The notes: a model not told the origin generated them from the sequence alone. A stretch of DNA of 64,000 nt from Theocolax elegans (GCA_026168455.1 CM047431.1:2528598-2592597); one strand, 5' to 3'. Shown: positions 33,195 to 44,033, counted from the stretch's first letter. Program-made: numbers and translations.

Positions 33195-34336
33195 TATTTT
33201 ACACTAGAGAAAACTCTTTCTGAACTTGCTGAGTTTGCTGGTATTGCAAGATATTTTTTAGCTAGCCGTCCAATGATAGGATACCTCTTTTCTTGCTCTT
33301 TCCACCAACATTTGCATCAAAATTATGGTTTATTTGGGGCTCTGCAATATAGTTTTCAAACTCGTTCTGCATATCAATGATATTATTACTACCAAGTAGA
33401 ATATCCATTACTGTTGGCGCTTCTGGTGTATTTGTAATTGATACTTCGTTTTTGAAAGTACAATAGAATTCTTTTACCGCCGTGATAATACTTATTCTTA
33501 TTTCTACCGCATTTTCAAACTGTAAATTCTTATATCGAGGATCCAAAGAAGCTGCAATATGGTATGGATTTACAATACATAATTCTCGAAAATCATAAAC
33601 TTCAAAACGTTGACATAAATCAGATGTAATTGCTGTTTTGCAGTCTTTTATAAATTTAGAATTACTATAGTTGATGATGAGGTGTTTACTTAATATACTA
33701 TTCACGATAGGTAGTACTAATGAAATTGTAATTTTAGATTCTGAACATAAAACCGTAGTTGCACTTTCCAAAGGCTTTAGCAAATTAACAATGGCGTTTA
33801 ATTTAAACCACTCATCCTCAAATATTTCCAATTTTTGAGCTATGCGACTATGAAAATATTATGATCTGCAAGTACTGCTACCAATGATGGTCTTAATTTC
33901 AATAATCGCTCAATCATATAAAATGTTGAATTCCATCTTGTCGGGCAACTTTGTATTAAAGACAGTGCGGGTTTTCCCATTTGTTGCAAATGTTTTTTAA
34001 GTGCATGACTTCTTTTTATTGAGTGATTAAATGCACTTACTAAAGATGATACCTTTTTTAGAATTTTATCACACTCGGGCAACTCTATTCCTCTTTTAAT
34101 ACTTAATTGCAATGTATGTGCAGCGCAAGATACATAACTAATTTGATAATTTCTTACGGCATTCGAAATATTTCTAGCATTGTCATGCACCACAGCAGAT
34201 ACTTTACCAGTTATATTCCACTCTTCTATCGAATCCAGAATAAAATTTTCTAAGTTTTCTACTGTGTGGTTCATACTGAATTCTTCTATTTTCAAATTGA
34301 ATGATTGTAAATCCCAATTACAATTTAAGTAATGCC
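33195..34336 (-). pseudogene. hAT transposase, exon 2
   Basis: Begins at 34336 after the acceptor TTTGTAG, reading GHYLNCNWDLQSFNLK. It continues through AVVHDNARNISNAVR (second catalytic Asp), YVSCAAHTLQLSIKRG, SCPTRWNSTFYMIERLL, a helical insertion domain and LDPRYKNL. After a frame break near 33275 comes KKYLAIPANSASSERVFSS, the hAT C-terminal dimerisation motif with the catalytic Glu. A second frame break lies at about 33835. It belongs with BED-finger hAT transposases; the DNA-binding N-terminus is not in this exon. DDE residues are conserved but the protein is broken. Confidence 0.88.
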
Positions 34337-34422
34337 CTACAAATAAATCGTTGTTTAGTAGGAATTTGTCGATCTGACGGAGGCGAAGGAAAAGAAAAAA
34401 AACACAAAAAGTTTTTCTTCCA

Positions 34423-34463
34423 AGCGACGTTTCGTTGGCTTGGTCTGCCAACCTCTTCAGGCT
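34423..34463 (-). ncRNA. Hammerhead ribozyme in left Penelope terminal repeat
   Basis: The minus-strand mirror of the copy at 35567-35607. The core CTGAAGA is the complement of 34454-34460, followed by a GTTGGC/GCCAAC stem II, GAAA and CGTC. All conserved core bases are present. Stem III is the minimal ACGT, as in other Penelope hammerheads. Confidence 0.85.
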
Positions 34464-34668
34464 ATTTTTTATTGATAACACACAAATAACAAATTAACAG
34501 AACGCACAAACAATATTGAAAAACTTAGATATAAAAAAATACCTTTTTTTATAATCGGATAACCGATTCGTCAAGCGGTTAGATAAACAGTCAACATAAG
34601 CAAAACTCGGTGTATTTATATATATATCGCTAAAGGTAGTGTAACGTAAACATTGTACAACTGTCAAA

Positions 34669-35376
34669 TCAGGCATTTAAATTTCTGAGAACTGGGAAAT
34701 AAGAGCTATTTAAAAATCTAATATCGTCTTTCTTATTAATATTATTAACATCAAGTTTAATGTGTAACATTTCCGAAATAAGACGCTTTTTATAATTGAT
34801 CTCCCTATCGACAATTTTTACACCATCCCAATCAAATTCATGTTTATTTAAAAACATATGTTGATTAATAACTGAATCAGTATTGTTATTCTTTTTGTGT
34901 TCATTAATCCTCGTTTTTAGTAAACGTTTAGTTTCACCAACGTAAGATGCAGGACAGTCTTTACAATTTAATTTATAAACAACATTCATCTGTTCAAACT
35001 TTTTTGTACCATCTTTACCCAGTTTAATAATAGAATTCAAACTTTTTTGAACTAATGGTAGAGTTTGAATATTAACAGACCTTAATATGCGAGATAATTT
35101 ATCAAAATTCTGAGAAAAAGGTAATGGTAAATAGGCAAGACGTTTAATTCTGGAAGTAGAATGAATATTTTTTTTAAATTTTAACTTATTTAGACGGAAG
35201 TGAATATTTTGTTTAATAAATTTGATATTGTAGTCATTGTCGATAAGTAGATTTTTTACAATATTTAAATTAGTTGTATGATATCGTACATCTGATAATA
35301 AAAAAGCTCTGTCTACTAAATTATAAATAACATTCTTTTTTTGTTGAGTTGGATGATTTGAAAAATAATTAATCAA
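34669..35376 (-). pseudogene. Penelope RT C-terminus plus GIY-YIG endonuclease
   Basis: 235-residue frame. The N-terminal part (NYFSNHPTQQKKNVIYNLVD, then RAFLLSD) is the thumb region of Penelope RT. A basic linker follows, then the GIY-YIG module: VVYKLNCKDCPASYVGETK (~residues 129-147, with the CX2C characteristic of Penelope enzymes), LLKTRINEHKK with the catalytic Arg, a His (INQHMFLNKHEFDW), and the Glu in RLISEMLHIK. The endonuclease nicks target DNA to prime reverse transcription. The domain itself appears uninterrupted, but the RT palm is absent, so this is a truncated gene. Confidence 0.88.
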
Positions 35377-35566
35377 TCGACCAGAAGCTATGTATTATAA
35401 CAAATTGGTACCAAAAACCCATAGTTTTGCTTATGTTGACTGTTTATCTAACCGCTTGACGAATCGGTTATCCGATTATAAAAAAAGGTATTTTTTTATA
35501 TCTAAGTTTTTCAATATTGTTTGTGCGTTCTGTTAATTTGTTATTTGTGTGTTATCAATAAAAAAT

Positions 35567-35607
35567 AGCCTGAAGAGGTTGGCAGACCAAGCCAACGAAA
35601 CGTCGCT
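35567..35607 (+). ncRNA. Hammerhead ribozyme in right Penelope terminal repeat
   Basis: Stem I AGC (35567-35569) pairs with GCT (35605-35607). Core CTGAAGA 35570-35576, extra G 35577, stem II GTTGGC/GCCAAC (35578-35583 with 35591-35596) with a 7-nt loop, GAAA 35597-35600, CGTC 35601-35604 with cleavage expected after C35604. The very short stem III matches Penelope-type hammerheads. Confidence 0.88.
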
Positions 35608-35760
35608 TGGAAGAAAAACTTTTTGTGTTTTTTTTCTTTTCCTTCGCCTCCGTCAGATCGACAAATTCCTACTAATTACCATGGAGAGCGCTCATCATAT
35701 TTATGAAATCGTTGTTTAATTTATTATTATTATTATTTTTATTAATATTATTATTATTAT

Positions 35761-36457
35761 TTTTTTGTGGGAAACTGGAGAAATCTTACATAAGATGACG
35801 ACGAGGGTCCGCACTCGTCGCCAGTGCCGGATTCTTACCGACTAAAACTCCAAACCCAACGCTTTCACCTGTGCAGACCAAAAACTTTATCTAGGGCTGC
35901 CACCACTTCGTCCCTCGTTGTGAAAGCGTCCAGGTCTCTGATCACCCTTCGATCTCGGATCCTAACTTCTCCCACACCTTTAGTAGCCATGCAGACTTTC
36001 TCCGCGAATGCTGCTGCGTCCGTCTTCTTGCTCAGCTGAAGCAGGACATTTCCCCGCCCTGTCGGCCGTACGCTCAGAACCTGGGCGCCGCTGTCGTCCG
36101 GATTGACTTCCTTTCGGAGCTTCCCTAAGACTTCAGCAAACGTACGGTCCCTCGCGACAGTGGCCACCAGGGTGGATACCGGCGCCATCTGGCGCTTTCT
36201 CCTATCAAGAGGCGCCTGTCCCAACTTGACTGTCAGCTTTTTTCCCGACACTCAGCGGACTTGGATGGCTCCTTGTTTATGCCACGTGGTGGTACCTCCT
36301 TTCGAGGCTTCTTCTTCTTGCTCATCATTCTTTTTCAACTGTTTGGTCCACGGAGGCTAATTTGTTTCACCTCTACCCTTCACGCAAGCGTGACGAGCTT
36401 TCCCCCATCCACCACCCGGGGGACGCGCCACATACGGGAACAGGACATCCCACGCGG
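35761..36457 (-). mobile_element. R1-type LINE, internally deleted copy, in an ATT microsatellite
   Basis: Its 5' end (CCGCGTGGGATGTCC on the minus strand, at 36457) and its 3' end (TTTCTCCAGTTTCCCAC then A6, at 35761) match both ends of the copy at 53995-55898. The middle is deleted from within ORF1 to the 3' UTR. ATT repeats flank both sides (about 35721-35760 and 36458-36546). ORF1 remains from the GKKLTVKLGQAPLDRRKR segment to about VAALDKVFG (35865-36251), then reads into the 3' UTR. It lies inside the hAT intron. Confidence 0.88.
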
Positions 36458-36528
<71 letters not shown>

Positions 36529-36546
36529 TATTACTATTATTATTAT
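36458..36546. repeat. (ATT)n microsatellite
   Basis: About 28 ATT triplets with a few ACT interruptions at the 5' end of the inserted LINE. The poly-Ile/poly-Leu open frames across it are artefacts. Confidence 0.95.
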
Positions 36547-37639
36547 TTTAATTTATTCATTTTTATTATTAATTGATAATTATAAATATAGCTTACACTG
36601 AAAAAAAGAAATATTTTGCCGTCCTGAAAAATAAAGTCTACATCTGCATTTACGATAAAATCGAGAAATCAAGCAAAACACAATTTTTAACTTATTTTAT
36701 CAAAACCTTTACAAAAAATTGATTCCGATATTATTTTTTTGAAAATTTAATTATCAATATAATTTTAATCTTTGTTATACAATAGTCGACATTATTAGGC
36801 GTAATTAGGCTCTAAATTTAACATACTGAAACAAATTTAAAATTTCAACGAATTTGAAAACAAATTTAAGTTTATAGGTATTACTCGAGATTTTGTTACA
36901 TCAGTAATATTGAGACAACATTGTTTTTGTTTTGATCAAGATATTTGAGGCACTATTATACTTGTACTGTAAATTCTGCAAACAAAGTTAAAACTATACG
37001 ATACATATATTTTATTAGAAGCTATTTTATTATAATAATTTTTCCATGAAAATATAAAAATAGCTGAAATGTTACCTATTTCGATTAAATGATACCTTCT
37101 TTCATAACGAAAAATACTTATAAATTAAGGTTTGTTTATTATAATTTATAAGTGACAATTTTTATTTTAATAATTTTCTAAATAAATTTTTTTTTTAAAG
37201 AACAATACATTTAAATATTTTACTACTATTATTTTATCGTTAATAGTCTAACATTTATGCTTCAATAACTTCAAATAAACTAAACATTTTTTAAAAATAC
37301 GTACTACTGTTTATATAGATAAAATTTCCTGAATTCAAATCAAAATTATATATTAATTACATACCGATACGTCAAAATAAAAGTAAGTTGCTATTCCTTG
37401 TACATAAATAATAAATCGAAATATCAACGCTAATGTTATACTTAATTACTTTAATTTAATCTCTTAGTACAAAAGTAATTATTATTTAAACCTAAGTTTA
37501 ATAAGTAAGTAGAAAAGTATTATTAATTTAAAACAAAAAGAATTAACATGTTTGCAACCCTGATTACAATATATCTCAACAATAAAATTTCTTTTTTCTC
37601 AGTGTAATGAAATATATAAATTTTTATAATAACAAATAC

Positions 37640-37803
37640 CTGTTATAGTGACGTAAGAATCTAAAGACCTTGAAGACCAACCATCTGTTGTTAAAGCTAT
37701 ATTAGTCGCTACTTCGTCATTAGTGATTTGCAGTTTCGTTACTTCATCGGCATATAACGCCTCAATCCGTTTTCTTATTGTTTTGCGACAAGGGACATTT
37801 GGA
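37640..37803 (-). pseudogene. hAT transposase, upstream exon
   Basis: Minus-strand reading NVPCRKTIRKRIEALYADEV, then IALTTDGWSSRSLDSYVTIT, the segment that carries the first catalytic Asp (TTDGW) of hAT transposases. It ends at the donor G|GTATTT. In frame, upstream of NPNVP, is a stop, so the 5' boundary near 37803 is either an acceptor or a lesion. The BED finger and N-terminus were not found. Confidence 0.8.
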
Positions 37804-38263
37804 TTTTATAGCCAAAATTAAAATAATTTAATCGTTGCGAATTAACAAATTGAATTAACAAAAGTTTGTAAACAGTAAACAGCACTTAATCAACAGTTAT
37901 AAGGTTCGCAACTTTCTGAAGGCGCTTGCTCACTAACCCAAGCAATATTAGTAATCATAATATTAAAGATCCGCCAGGCAAGATAAGTAGGAATCTACCT
38001 AATTTTTCAAACTTTTCTCGATCAATTTTCAATAATCACTATAAACAATAGTTGAGCGCTCTTCGTAAGTATAATGAAGGGCGCTCAACTTTTATTTTTA
38101 ATTATAATTCATTTAATTATACACACGCACACGCATACGCATATTTGAGTTATTCGAATAATTGAAAATTATTATTCGAATATTCGAATTATTTCATCGC
38201 GAATAGTGCTATTCGATTATTCGAATAATTCGAATAGCCGAATAATTTGAAAATAATCCCACC
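37804..38263. other. AT-rich interval with ATTCGAAT palindromes
   Basis: No gene seen. About 38146-38262 is a run of overlapping ATTCGAATA/ATTATTCGAAT words, almost entirely self-complementary, broken by ATCGCGAATAGTGC. It could extrude as a hairpin. Confidence 0.6.
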
Positions 38264-38866
38264 CCTTCTAAACACACATACACATTTCCCTGGTAGCGAC
38301 TAATCAGCCTACCTAACTGAATTTTAATTTCACTAGCATCTTATCTACTTTTTACAAGCCCATACCCAGCCACCACCCGAATACACCCAGGTAAGGAAGG
38401 TCCAAGGACCAAACATACCATCAGGAACTCTCCGGCTCTAATGCGATGACAGCTATATGTAGAAAGGCATCTCTAAATTCATCGTCCAATTTTCACAGCT
38501 TCTAGCAATGTCAAGTAGAAATCCTGAGTTGCTTCCGATGAATATGCCAGCCTATCCTGTGTCCACTGGGAACGCCAGCAGCAAGAGTCTGAGAGATAGA
38601 CAATGTTTCCATCACCCATATGTGTGGCATACTAGTGTTTGCAGTGGGCGCAGTGTAAAATTGTCATATTCATCGGAAGCTAGCTGCTCAGGATATTTAC
38701 TTCAAATTGCTAGAATCTGTGAAAATTGGACGATAAATTTAAACATGGTAGTGACTGGGTACGGACTTGTAAAAAGTAAATGGGATGCTGGTGAAATTAG
38801 CATTCGGGTAAGAAGGCTAGTTAGTTACTGCCATAAAAATGTGTGTGTGTGTTTAGGGAAAAGACA
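38264..38866. mobile_element. Degenerate foldback (MITE-like) element, ~600 bp
   Basis: The left half (38264-38545) and right half (about 38595-38866) are diverged reverse complements. Paired examples are CATCGTCCAATTTTCACAG with CTGTGAAAATTGGACGATA, GCTTCCGATGAATATG with CATATTCATCGGAAGC, and outer AACACACATACACATTT with AAATGTGTGTGTGTGTTT. The 147-residue open frame at 38508-38951 lies within it and is not a gene. No target duplication was confirmed. Confidence 0.8.
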
Positions 38867-40692
38867 CAGTGGAAAATACTATTCAGTGCTCGCTCATAAA
38901 ACTTATGCATTGCATGTCACACTCTTTTTGTATTTTCTATTAAAATTTTAAAACTCGAATGCTAATTTACTGCCAATTCCAAATCTTAACGTACTATCTC
39001 AAGCTATTATTTAATTTTATGTCCATTTAGATTAGACATGACGTGGTCACTTAAATCAAATTTTGAATGTTTAACTTACATGTCAAATTGCATAAATTTT
39101 GAAAAATTATAACGGTTTATTACCTTTTCTAAAGTTACTTTAAAAATATAGTGAAATAAATACGTCACTTTTAGTACTTATGTAAATGTGCCTAATGCCT
39201 CTATATAAAGTTAAACCTATTATTTCTACAAATGTTGGTTTTTCTACGTAGTTGCCTTCCAAAAACTTTGACACTGTAAGGAGTGTTTTTAATAAAAGCT
39301 GTTGTGTATGCATTTGTGCAATAACTTGATATATTATCAAGTTTGTAAGCTAAAATTTTACAAAAATGTTTTTTTATGAATGTTATTAATCTATAAATTT
39401 TTATTACTCTACAAATATTAAATATTTTGTTTAAATTTCTATTTTCCGGAAGACATTTCCGACCTACACTTAAAATTCGGTGCAGTTCAATTGACACAAA
39501 ACCTAAACTTTTTTTTTTACTTTGGAAAATATTTCCAGCTTGAACCCAAAATTTAGTGCATTGTAAAATTTTTTCGTATTATACATTTTACAGTAAAAGA
39601 ATACTTTTACAAAATGTATACCAGAGTTAACAAGCTTACTCGCCAAATTCAAATATAAAAATCATTGAGTTTCTTAAATAAAAAAAAATCAATTAAATCA
39701 TATAAATTATGAAATCTTACTTTATTGTCCATTGAACCTATCTACTGCAACTGTTTTAAAGTGGTTGAATCATTTGGTTCTTCATTACAATCTTCTTTAC
39801 GATTATCTGCTGTTAGTATACATTCGGCTACAGCATCCAAAACCCGTATTTCCATTGGTCTCATTCGACTTTCTGAATTCTGTAAATCTTCCAATGAATC
39901 TAAAATATAAATTCAACTAATGAAATAAAAAAGTTTTATCCAATATTTATTGAATTAAGTATCATTAACAAAACTACTATTAACAGAAATAAAAGACAAA
40001 TGATAACAAATTAGCGAATTAGTTATGTGACACTTAAAATAGCTAAACGTTTAAACAATGCACTTACTAGATATTTATTTTTTTTTAATTTTATTTAATT
40101 CAAGAGTCTACTGAAAATAGATAATGCATACGTTTTGTAAATTATTTCATAACAATACAATCTACTTACCAGATATCGATGTATACTTGTGCAAGTGCAT
40201 CTTCTTTTAAATCATTAAATCATGAAAATGGTGAAAATAGATACTTTGTGGTTTTTTAAATTTCTTCTTTCAGGTTATGTCTTCAAAACTAAGGAAATGG
40301 ACAACACTTTTTAGTGACGGATTCGAATTTTTTGGAATATATCTCCGTTTTTCTAACCGATGTATTCTTACTGATGTCAGTTAAAGCAGATTTTAAAAAT
40401 TTTTCTTTGGGTATGTTGATATCAACATTATATGACTTTATAAACCTGAACTTGCTATCACGTTAATATTGAGTTCAGCTAAACTTAGTATAAACTATAT
40501 TTTATTTGTCAGTAATTGTAAAAAAACTTTATAAAAACTTTATATGAATTTCAGCTGAACATTTGATATACTTTCACCAAACTTGAACAGTCAATTGCAC
40601 AAGTTCGGCTCTGTCTCGTTGGCGAACCCCATATCAAGTTTAGCCAAACCTAAAGTTTATATAAAGTTCATATAAACTTTAATTTTTTTTCG
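38867..40692. other. AT-rich interval, nothing recognised
   Basis: No coding or RNA gene identified. There is a diverged ~85-bp duplication (39445-39486 with 39528-39570; ACATTTCCGACCT..AAAATTCGGTGCA versus ATATTTCCAGCTT..AAAATTTAGTGCA) and repeated AACTTTATATAAA-like words at 40480-40690. Open frames at 39140-39497 and 39725-39920 overlap on the same or opposite strand, are low-complexity, and are not called. Confidence 0.5.
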
Positions 40693-41250
40693 CGGGTATT
40701 TATTATTTGTATTATCAATATATTGACAAAGTATTGTCAATATATTGCCTATATGTTGCCAAAGTATTGTCAATATATTACCAACATATTGCCAAAGTAT
40801 TATCAATATATCGCCAATATGTTTCGTGTCTTCCAAATTGTCAATACTACCGACGAATCGATGATCTTTTATTACCTCAAGTGGATGAAAACGTGAATGA
40901 AATTCTCTTTGGTCATCCGAATAATTACTAAGATGCGTGACATAAATCCACAATTGCTCATAATACCGATTTTTAGTAAAGATATGATCCAATTAATTTT
41001 AATGATATCGATTTGTTCAGCATATACTAATATATTATAAAAAATCAGTTTAAAAATATTTGGTAAACGTAAACATATTATAGATATACTATAGCTAGAT
41101 GATTCCCAGACTATTATAAAACTTCATCGAGGGTTCAGCTAGATTTTATTTTACACGGACTCGGAATTAACTTACTAGCAATATTATTGCTAATATATTA
41201 CCAATATATTGCGAATTTATGGTAGTTATTCATTGGCATTTTGTATATTG
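40693..41250. repeat. ATATTG(C/T)CAATAT-type degenerate tandem repeat
   Basis: 40707-40830 is built of ~20-23-bp units such as TTGCCAAAGTATTGTCAATA. Related words recur at 41180-41215 (GCAATATTATTGCTAATATA), 41610-41675 and 61998-62165. A CGCGGGTA word at 40691-40698 resembles the CGCGGGA end of the MITE at 61997-62476, so this may be a decayed relative of that element. Confidence 0.6.
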
Positions 41251-41396
41251 AACACTCAATTCAATTCAATAGCCAGACTATTGCAATTATTATCCTAAAC
41301 ATTTGGAACGAGTTTTCCAAAATATTTATTAAGTCTGAAACACAATGAATTGTAATTTCAACGAAGTAACTTTATTCGAGCACGTTTGCTCTTGCA

Positions 41397-41545
41397 GTGC
41401 GGACGTCGGAGAGCGTCCGCGGCGGGCTTACTCCGCGAGTACAAAATTTGATGAGTGCGAACGTCGGAGAGCGCCCGCGGCGGGCTTACTCCGCGAACAC
41501 AAAATTTGATGTGCGCGAACATCGGAGAGCGCTCGCGGTAGCATT
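41397..41545. repeat. GC-rich 58-bp tandem repeat, 2.5 copies
   Basis: Units start at 41397, 41455 and 41513 and contain GACGTCGGAGAGCG, the palindromic CCGCGG and GGGCTTACTCCGCGA. At over 60% G+C the island contrasts sharply with flanks near 30%. No domain is recognised in the short frame across it. Confidence 0.85.
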
Positions 41546-42481
41546 ATGTTTTTTAAACGGAGAATTGAGGCTTGAGCTAAATTTCATTTTACACGGACTA
41601 GGAATTATTTACCTAGCAATATTTTTTGCCAATATACTTGCAAAAATAATTAATATATTTCCAATATGTAGCGATATATCTTTATGGTAAACGTATTTAT
41701 ATTTGTATTTTTAGCAGCTTACAGGGGATTAGATGGATACTGAAACAAGTGGAGATACTTTTCTACCATTCCAAGGTAAGTGCATAAATTTTTTTGCAAT
41801 GATCATGCTACTAGATTCATCGTTATAAGGCAACAAATATACATTTCTATTAATATTTCGGGCACTTTTCCCGGATATTTTGATCATAAGTGATCTTAAT
41901 GATTTAGACCCACTCTGGAAATATTTAGGCAGTTTCTGACTATAAAAAGACATCTTTTAGACAGTATTAGGTTACCAGAGTCCGGAGCAAAATTGCTGAT
42001 TTTCACTATTTAAGGTTTAAATGGCTTACAAGAGTGTGACAGCATACATTTATGTCTTTAAAAGTATTTTTAATGAAAAGTTCGGAAAATTTTACAAAAA
42101 AAGTCATACTTATGGTTTTAGTGAAAAATGCATCCCCTGGGAGCTAAAAATTCATGAAAATGGGCATATAATGCAAAAAAGTGCTAAAATGTCAACTTTG
42201 ACTCTCTGTAACTTAAAATAATGGCCCAGAAAAATCTGAAAAAATTCAGGAGAACTACTGGATACCTCTAAAACATATTCCCACAGTTATAGCAATATTT
42301 ATTTTTTTCATCTTCGATGTCACAGAGAACCACCCATATGTATGTTACCTATGTTTCTGGATCACCCTGTATATAATTATCGGTCTTTCCGAACTAAATG
42401 CTTTATTTTTGGAATGAAGTCGTCCTCCTCTATATATATAGTCGCATAACATCTTGCTGGCGTCGCAGTTCATCTTGCGAC

Positions 42482-42550
42482 AGGACTCTAAGGTATGATC
42501 TCCAGTTCCTTACTGAGGAGTCCAAACTGGGGATCGAGGACGAAACGCCT
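42482..42550 (+). ncRNA. Type III hammerhead-like core, copy C
   Basis: Stem I TAAGG/CCTTA (42489-42493 with 42508-42512), intact core CTGAGGA (42513-42519), stem II GTCC/GGAC (42520-42523 with 42538-42541), GAAA (42542-42545). Stem III is damaged: GGACT opposite ACGCC gives two central mismatches, where the 9-kb copies have GGCGT. Catalytic core bases are complete, but folding is probably compromised. Confidence 0.65.
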
Positions 42551-43259
42551 TTAATTTTTGTTTTAATTTTTTTTCAATGATCATGCTACTAGATTCATCG
42601 TTATAAGGCAACAAATATACATTTCTATTAAATTTCGGGCACTTTTCCCGGATATTTTGATCATAAGTGATCTTAATGATTTAGACCCACTCTGGAAATA
42701 TTTAGGCAGTTTCTGACTATAAAAAGACATCTTTTAGACAGTATTAGGTTACCAGAGTCCGGAGCAAAATTGCTGATTTTCACTATTTAAGGTTTAAATG
42801 GCTTACAAGAGTGTGACAGCATACATTTATGTCTTTAAAAGTATTTTTAATGAAAAGTTCGGAAAATTTTACAAAAAAAGTCATACTTATGGTTTTAGTG
42901 AAAAATGCATCCCCTGGGAGCTAAAAATTCATGAAAATGGGCATATAATGCAAAAAAGTGCTAAAATGTCAACTTTGACTCTCTGTAACTTAAAATAATG
43001 GCCCAGAAAAAATCTGAAAAAATTCAGGAGAACTACTGGATACCTCTAAAACATATTCCCACAGTTATAGCAATATTTATTTTTTTCATCTTCGATGTCA
43101 CAGAGAACCACCCATATGTATGTTACCTATGTTTCTGGATCACCCTGTATATAATTATCGGTCTTTCCGAACTAAATGCTTTATTTTTGGAATGAAGTCG
43201 TCCTCCTCTATATATATAGTCGCATAACATCTTGCTGGCGTCGCAGTTCATCTTGCGAC

Positions 43260-43328
43260 AGGACTCTAAGGTATGATCTCCAGTTCCTTACTGAGGAGTC
43301 CAAACTGGGGATCGAGGACGAAACGCCT
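43260..43328 (+). ncRNA. Type III hammerhead-like core, copy D
   Basis: Duplicate of copy C within the second 777-bp unit: core CTGAGGA at 43291-43297, GAAA at 43320-43323, and the same two stem III mismatches. The 3' side continues through the repeat to CACCGAACG at about 43490. Confidence 0.65.
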
Positions 43329-43351
43329 TTAATTTTTGTTTTAATTTTTGA

Positions 43352-44033
43352 AAAAGGCCGTTACCCTGAGAAATTCTACCAACCATAGTGGACAAAGGGT
43401 ATAATGGGCCTGCTTTATTCCAAAAATAAAGCATTTAGTTCGGAAAGACCGATAATTATATATATATTTAAATATATTATCACCGAACGTTTAAATTCAT
43501 TTTGTTTTAAATTTTTAGGTCTAGGTTTTATGTTTCATTTTATGATTGTTTTACATGCAGTAGTAGTATATACTTTAACAAAAGATTTGCTTCATACAAA
43601 TGTCATAAGTAGTGATTGGCGTAATAATTAGTAAATTAGTGATTGGCCAGTAGAACAATTCACTAGCAGTTTATAATGTTGATCATAAAAGTAACCAAAA
43701 AAATATTTTTTGAAAAAAACAAATCAAAGAAATTCTTGGCATTTGATTATACTTAATTTAATAATAGCAGATCCGCTAAATTGATAATATATTATGTTTT
43801 ACAAAAAGTGGCCAATCACTGTAGAATGGTCTACAACTATATGGCTTACCCCTACTCTGCGTATTATTGATATAGACAACATAAGAATGCTGTGCAATCT
43901 TTATGTGCTTTTTAATAAGGTATCATGTTCGTATTTTTGTAGCACACTAAAAAAATAATTCACGCAAGTTAATTATTATTTATAATGTATTAAATTATAT
44001 TCAATTTATACATAAAAACTCATTTAAGGAGGT
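43352..44033. other. End of hammerhead repeat, then AT-rich sequence
   Basis: 43352-43490 completes the dispersed hammerhead repeat (GGCCGTTACCCTGAG ... AGCATTTAGTTCGGAAAG ... ACCGAACG). 43490-44033 is AT-rich with no recognised gene. The open frame 43404-43631 spans the repeat boundary and is spurious. Confidence 0.6.

Larger units (their letters stand above)
34358..35705 (-). mobile_element. Penelope-like element with inverted terminal repeats
   Basis: Flanked by a perfect 13-bp direct repeat AAATCGTTGTTTA (34345-34357 and 35706-35718). Terminal repeats of ~252 bp lie in opposite orientation (34356-34607 and 35422-35674), each with a hammerhead ribozyme. The right side has a further ~30-bp extension (35675-35705), as Penelope elements often do. 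Between them lies the C-terminal part of the Penelope protein with its GIY-YIG domain (34669-35376). The RT core is missing, so the copy is 5'-truncated and non-autonomous. It sits 9 bp outside the intron acceptor of the hAT gene. Confidence 0.9.
34337..37639 (-). other. hAT transposase intron with nested retroelements
   Basis: On the minus strand the donor is G|GTATTT at 37640/37639 and the acceptor TTTGTAG ends at 34337. Joining 37640 to 34336 restores codon phase and the hAT sequence ..SYVTITG/HYLNCNW.. exactly. The intron holds the Penelope-like element and a LINE. The rest (36547-37639) is AT-rich with nothing recognised. Confidence 0.8.
32522..37803 (-). mobile_element. hAT transposon (host of nested insertions)
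   Basis: The element's 3' end is 32522 (TGGGAGATTCCATGTGAAGT), lying in a TATATA tract. Its terminal ~590 bp (32522-33110) match, copy for copy, the arms of the foldback at 44410-45771, marking that foldback as a deletion derivative. Inside is a two-exon hAT transposase on the minus strand (exons 37640-37803 and about 33195-34336). The other end was not found beyond 37803. The intron holds a Penelope-like element (34358-35705) and an internally deleted LINE (35761-36457). Confidence 0.8.
41798..43351. repeat. 777-bp tandem duplication with hammerhead-like cores
   Basis: 41798-42574 and 42575-43351 are nearly identical (offset 777), with a handful of single-base indels such as the A-run at 42234/43011. 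Each unit ends with the dispersed hammerhead repeat. Each also contains TATTATCGGTCTTTCCG-like sequence (42373-42412; 43150-43190) that is inverted again after the second unit (43417-43465), so the ribozyme core sits in the loop of a foldback. The near-identity implies a recent event. The 66-residue open frames at 42021-42221 and 42798-42998 are identical copies without a recognisable domain. Confidence 0.92.

Noticed and set aside
34336..34481. ORF extension of the hAT transposase into the Penelope repeat
   Set aside because: The extra N-terminal residues are translation of the inserted Penelope terminal repeat; the true exon begins at the acceptor at 34336.
36261..36601. Poly-Leu/poly-Ile protein
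   Set aside because: Translation of an (ATT)n microsatellite.
38508..38951. 147-residue ORF
   Set aside because: Lies across both arms of a foldback repeat; no domain.
42021..42998. Two identical 66-residue ORFs as a duplicated gene
   Set aside because: They are identical only because of the 777-bp tandem duplication; no recognisable domain and no coding signature.
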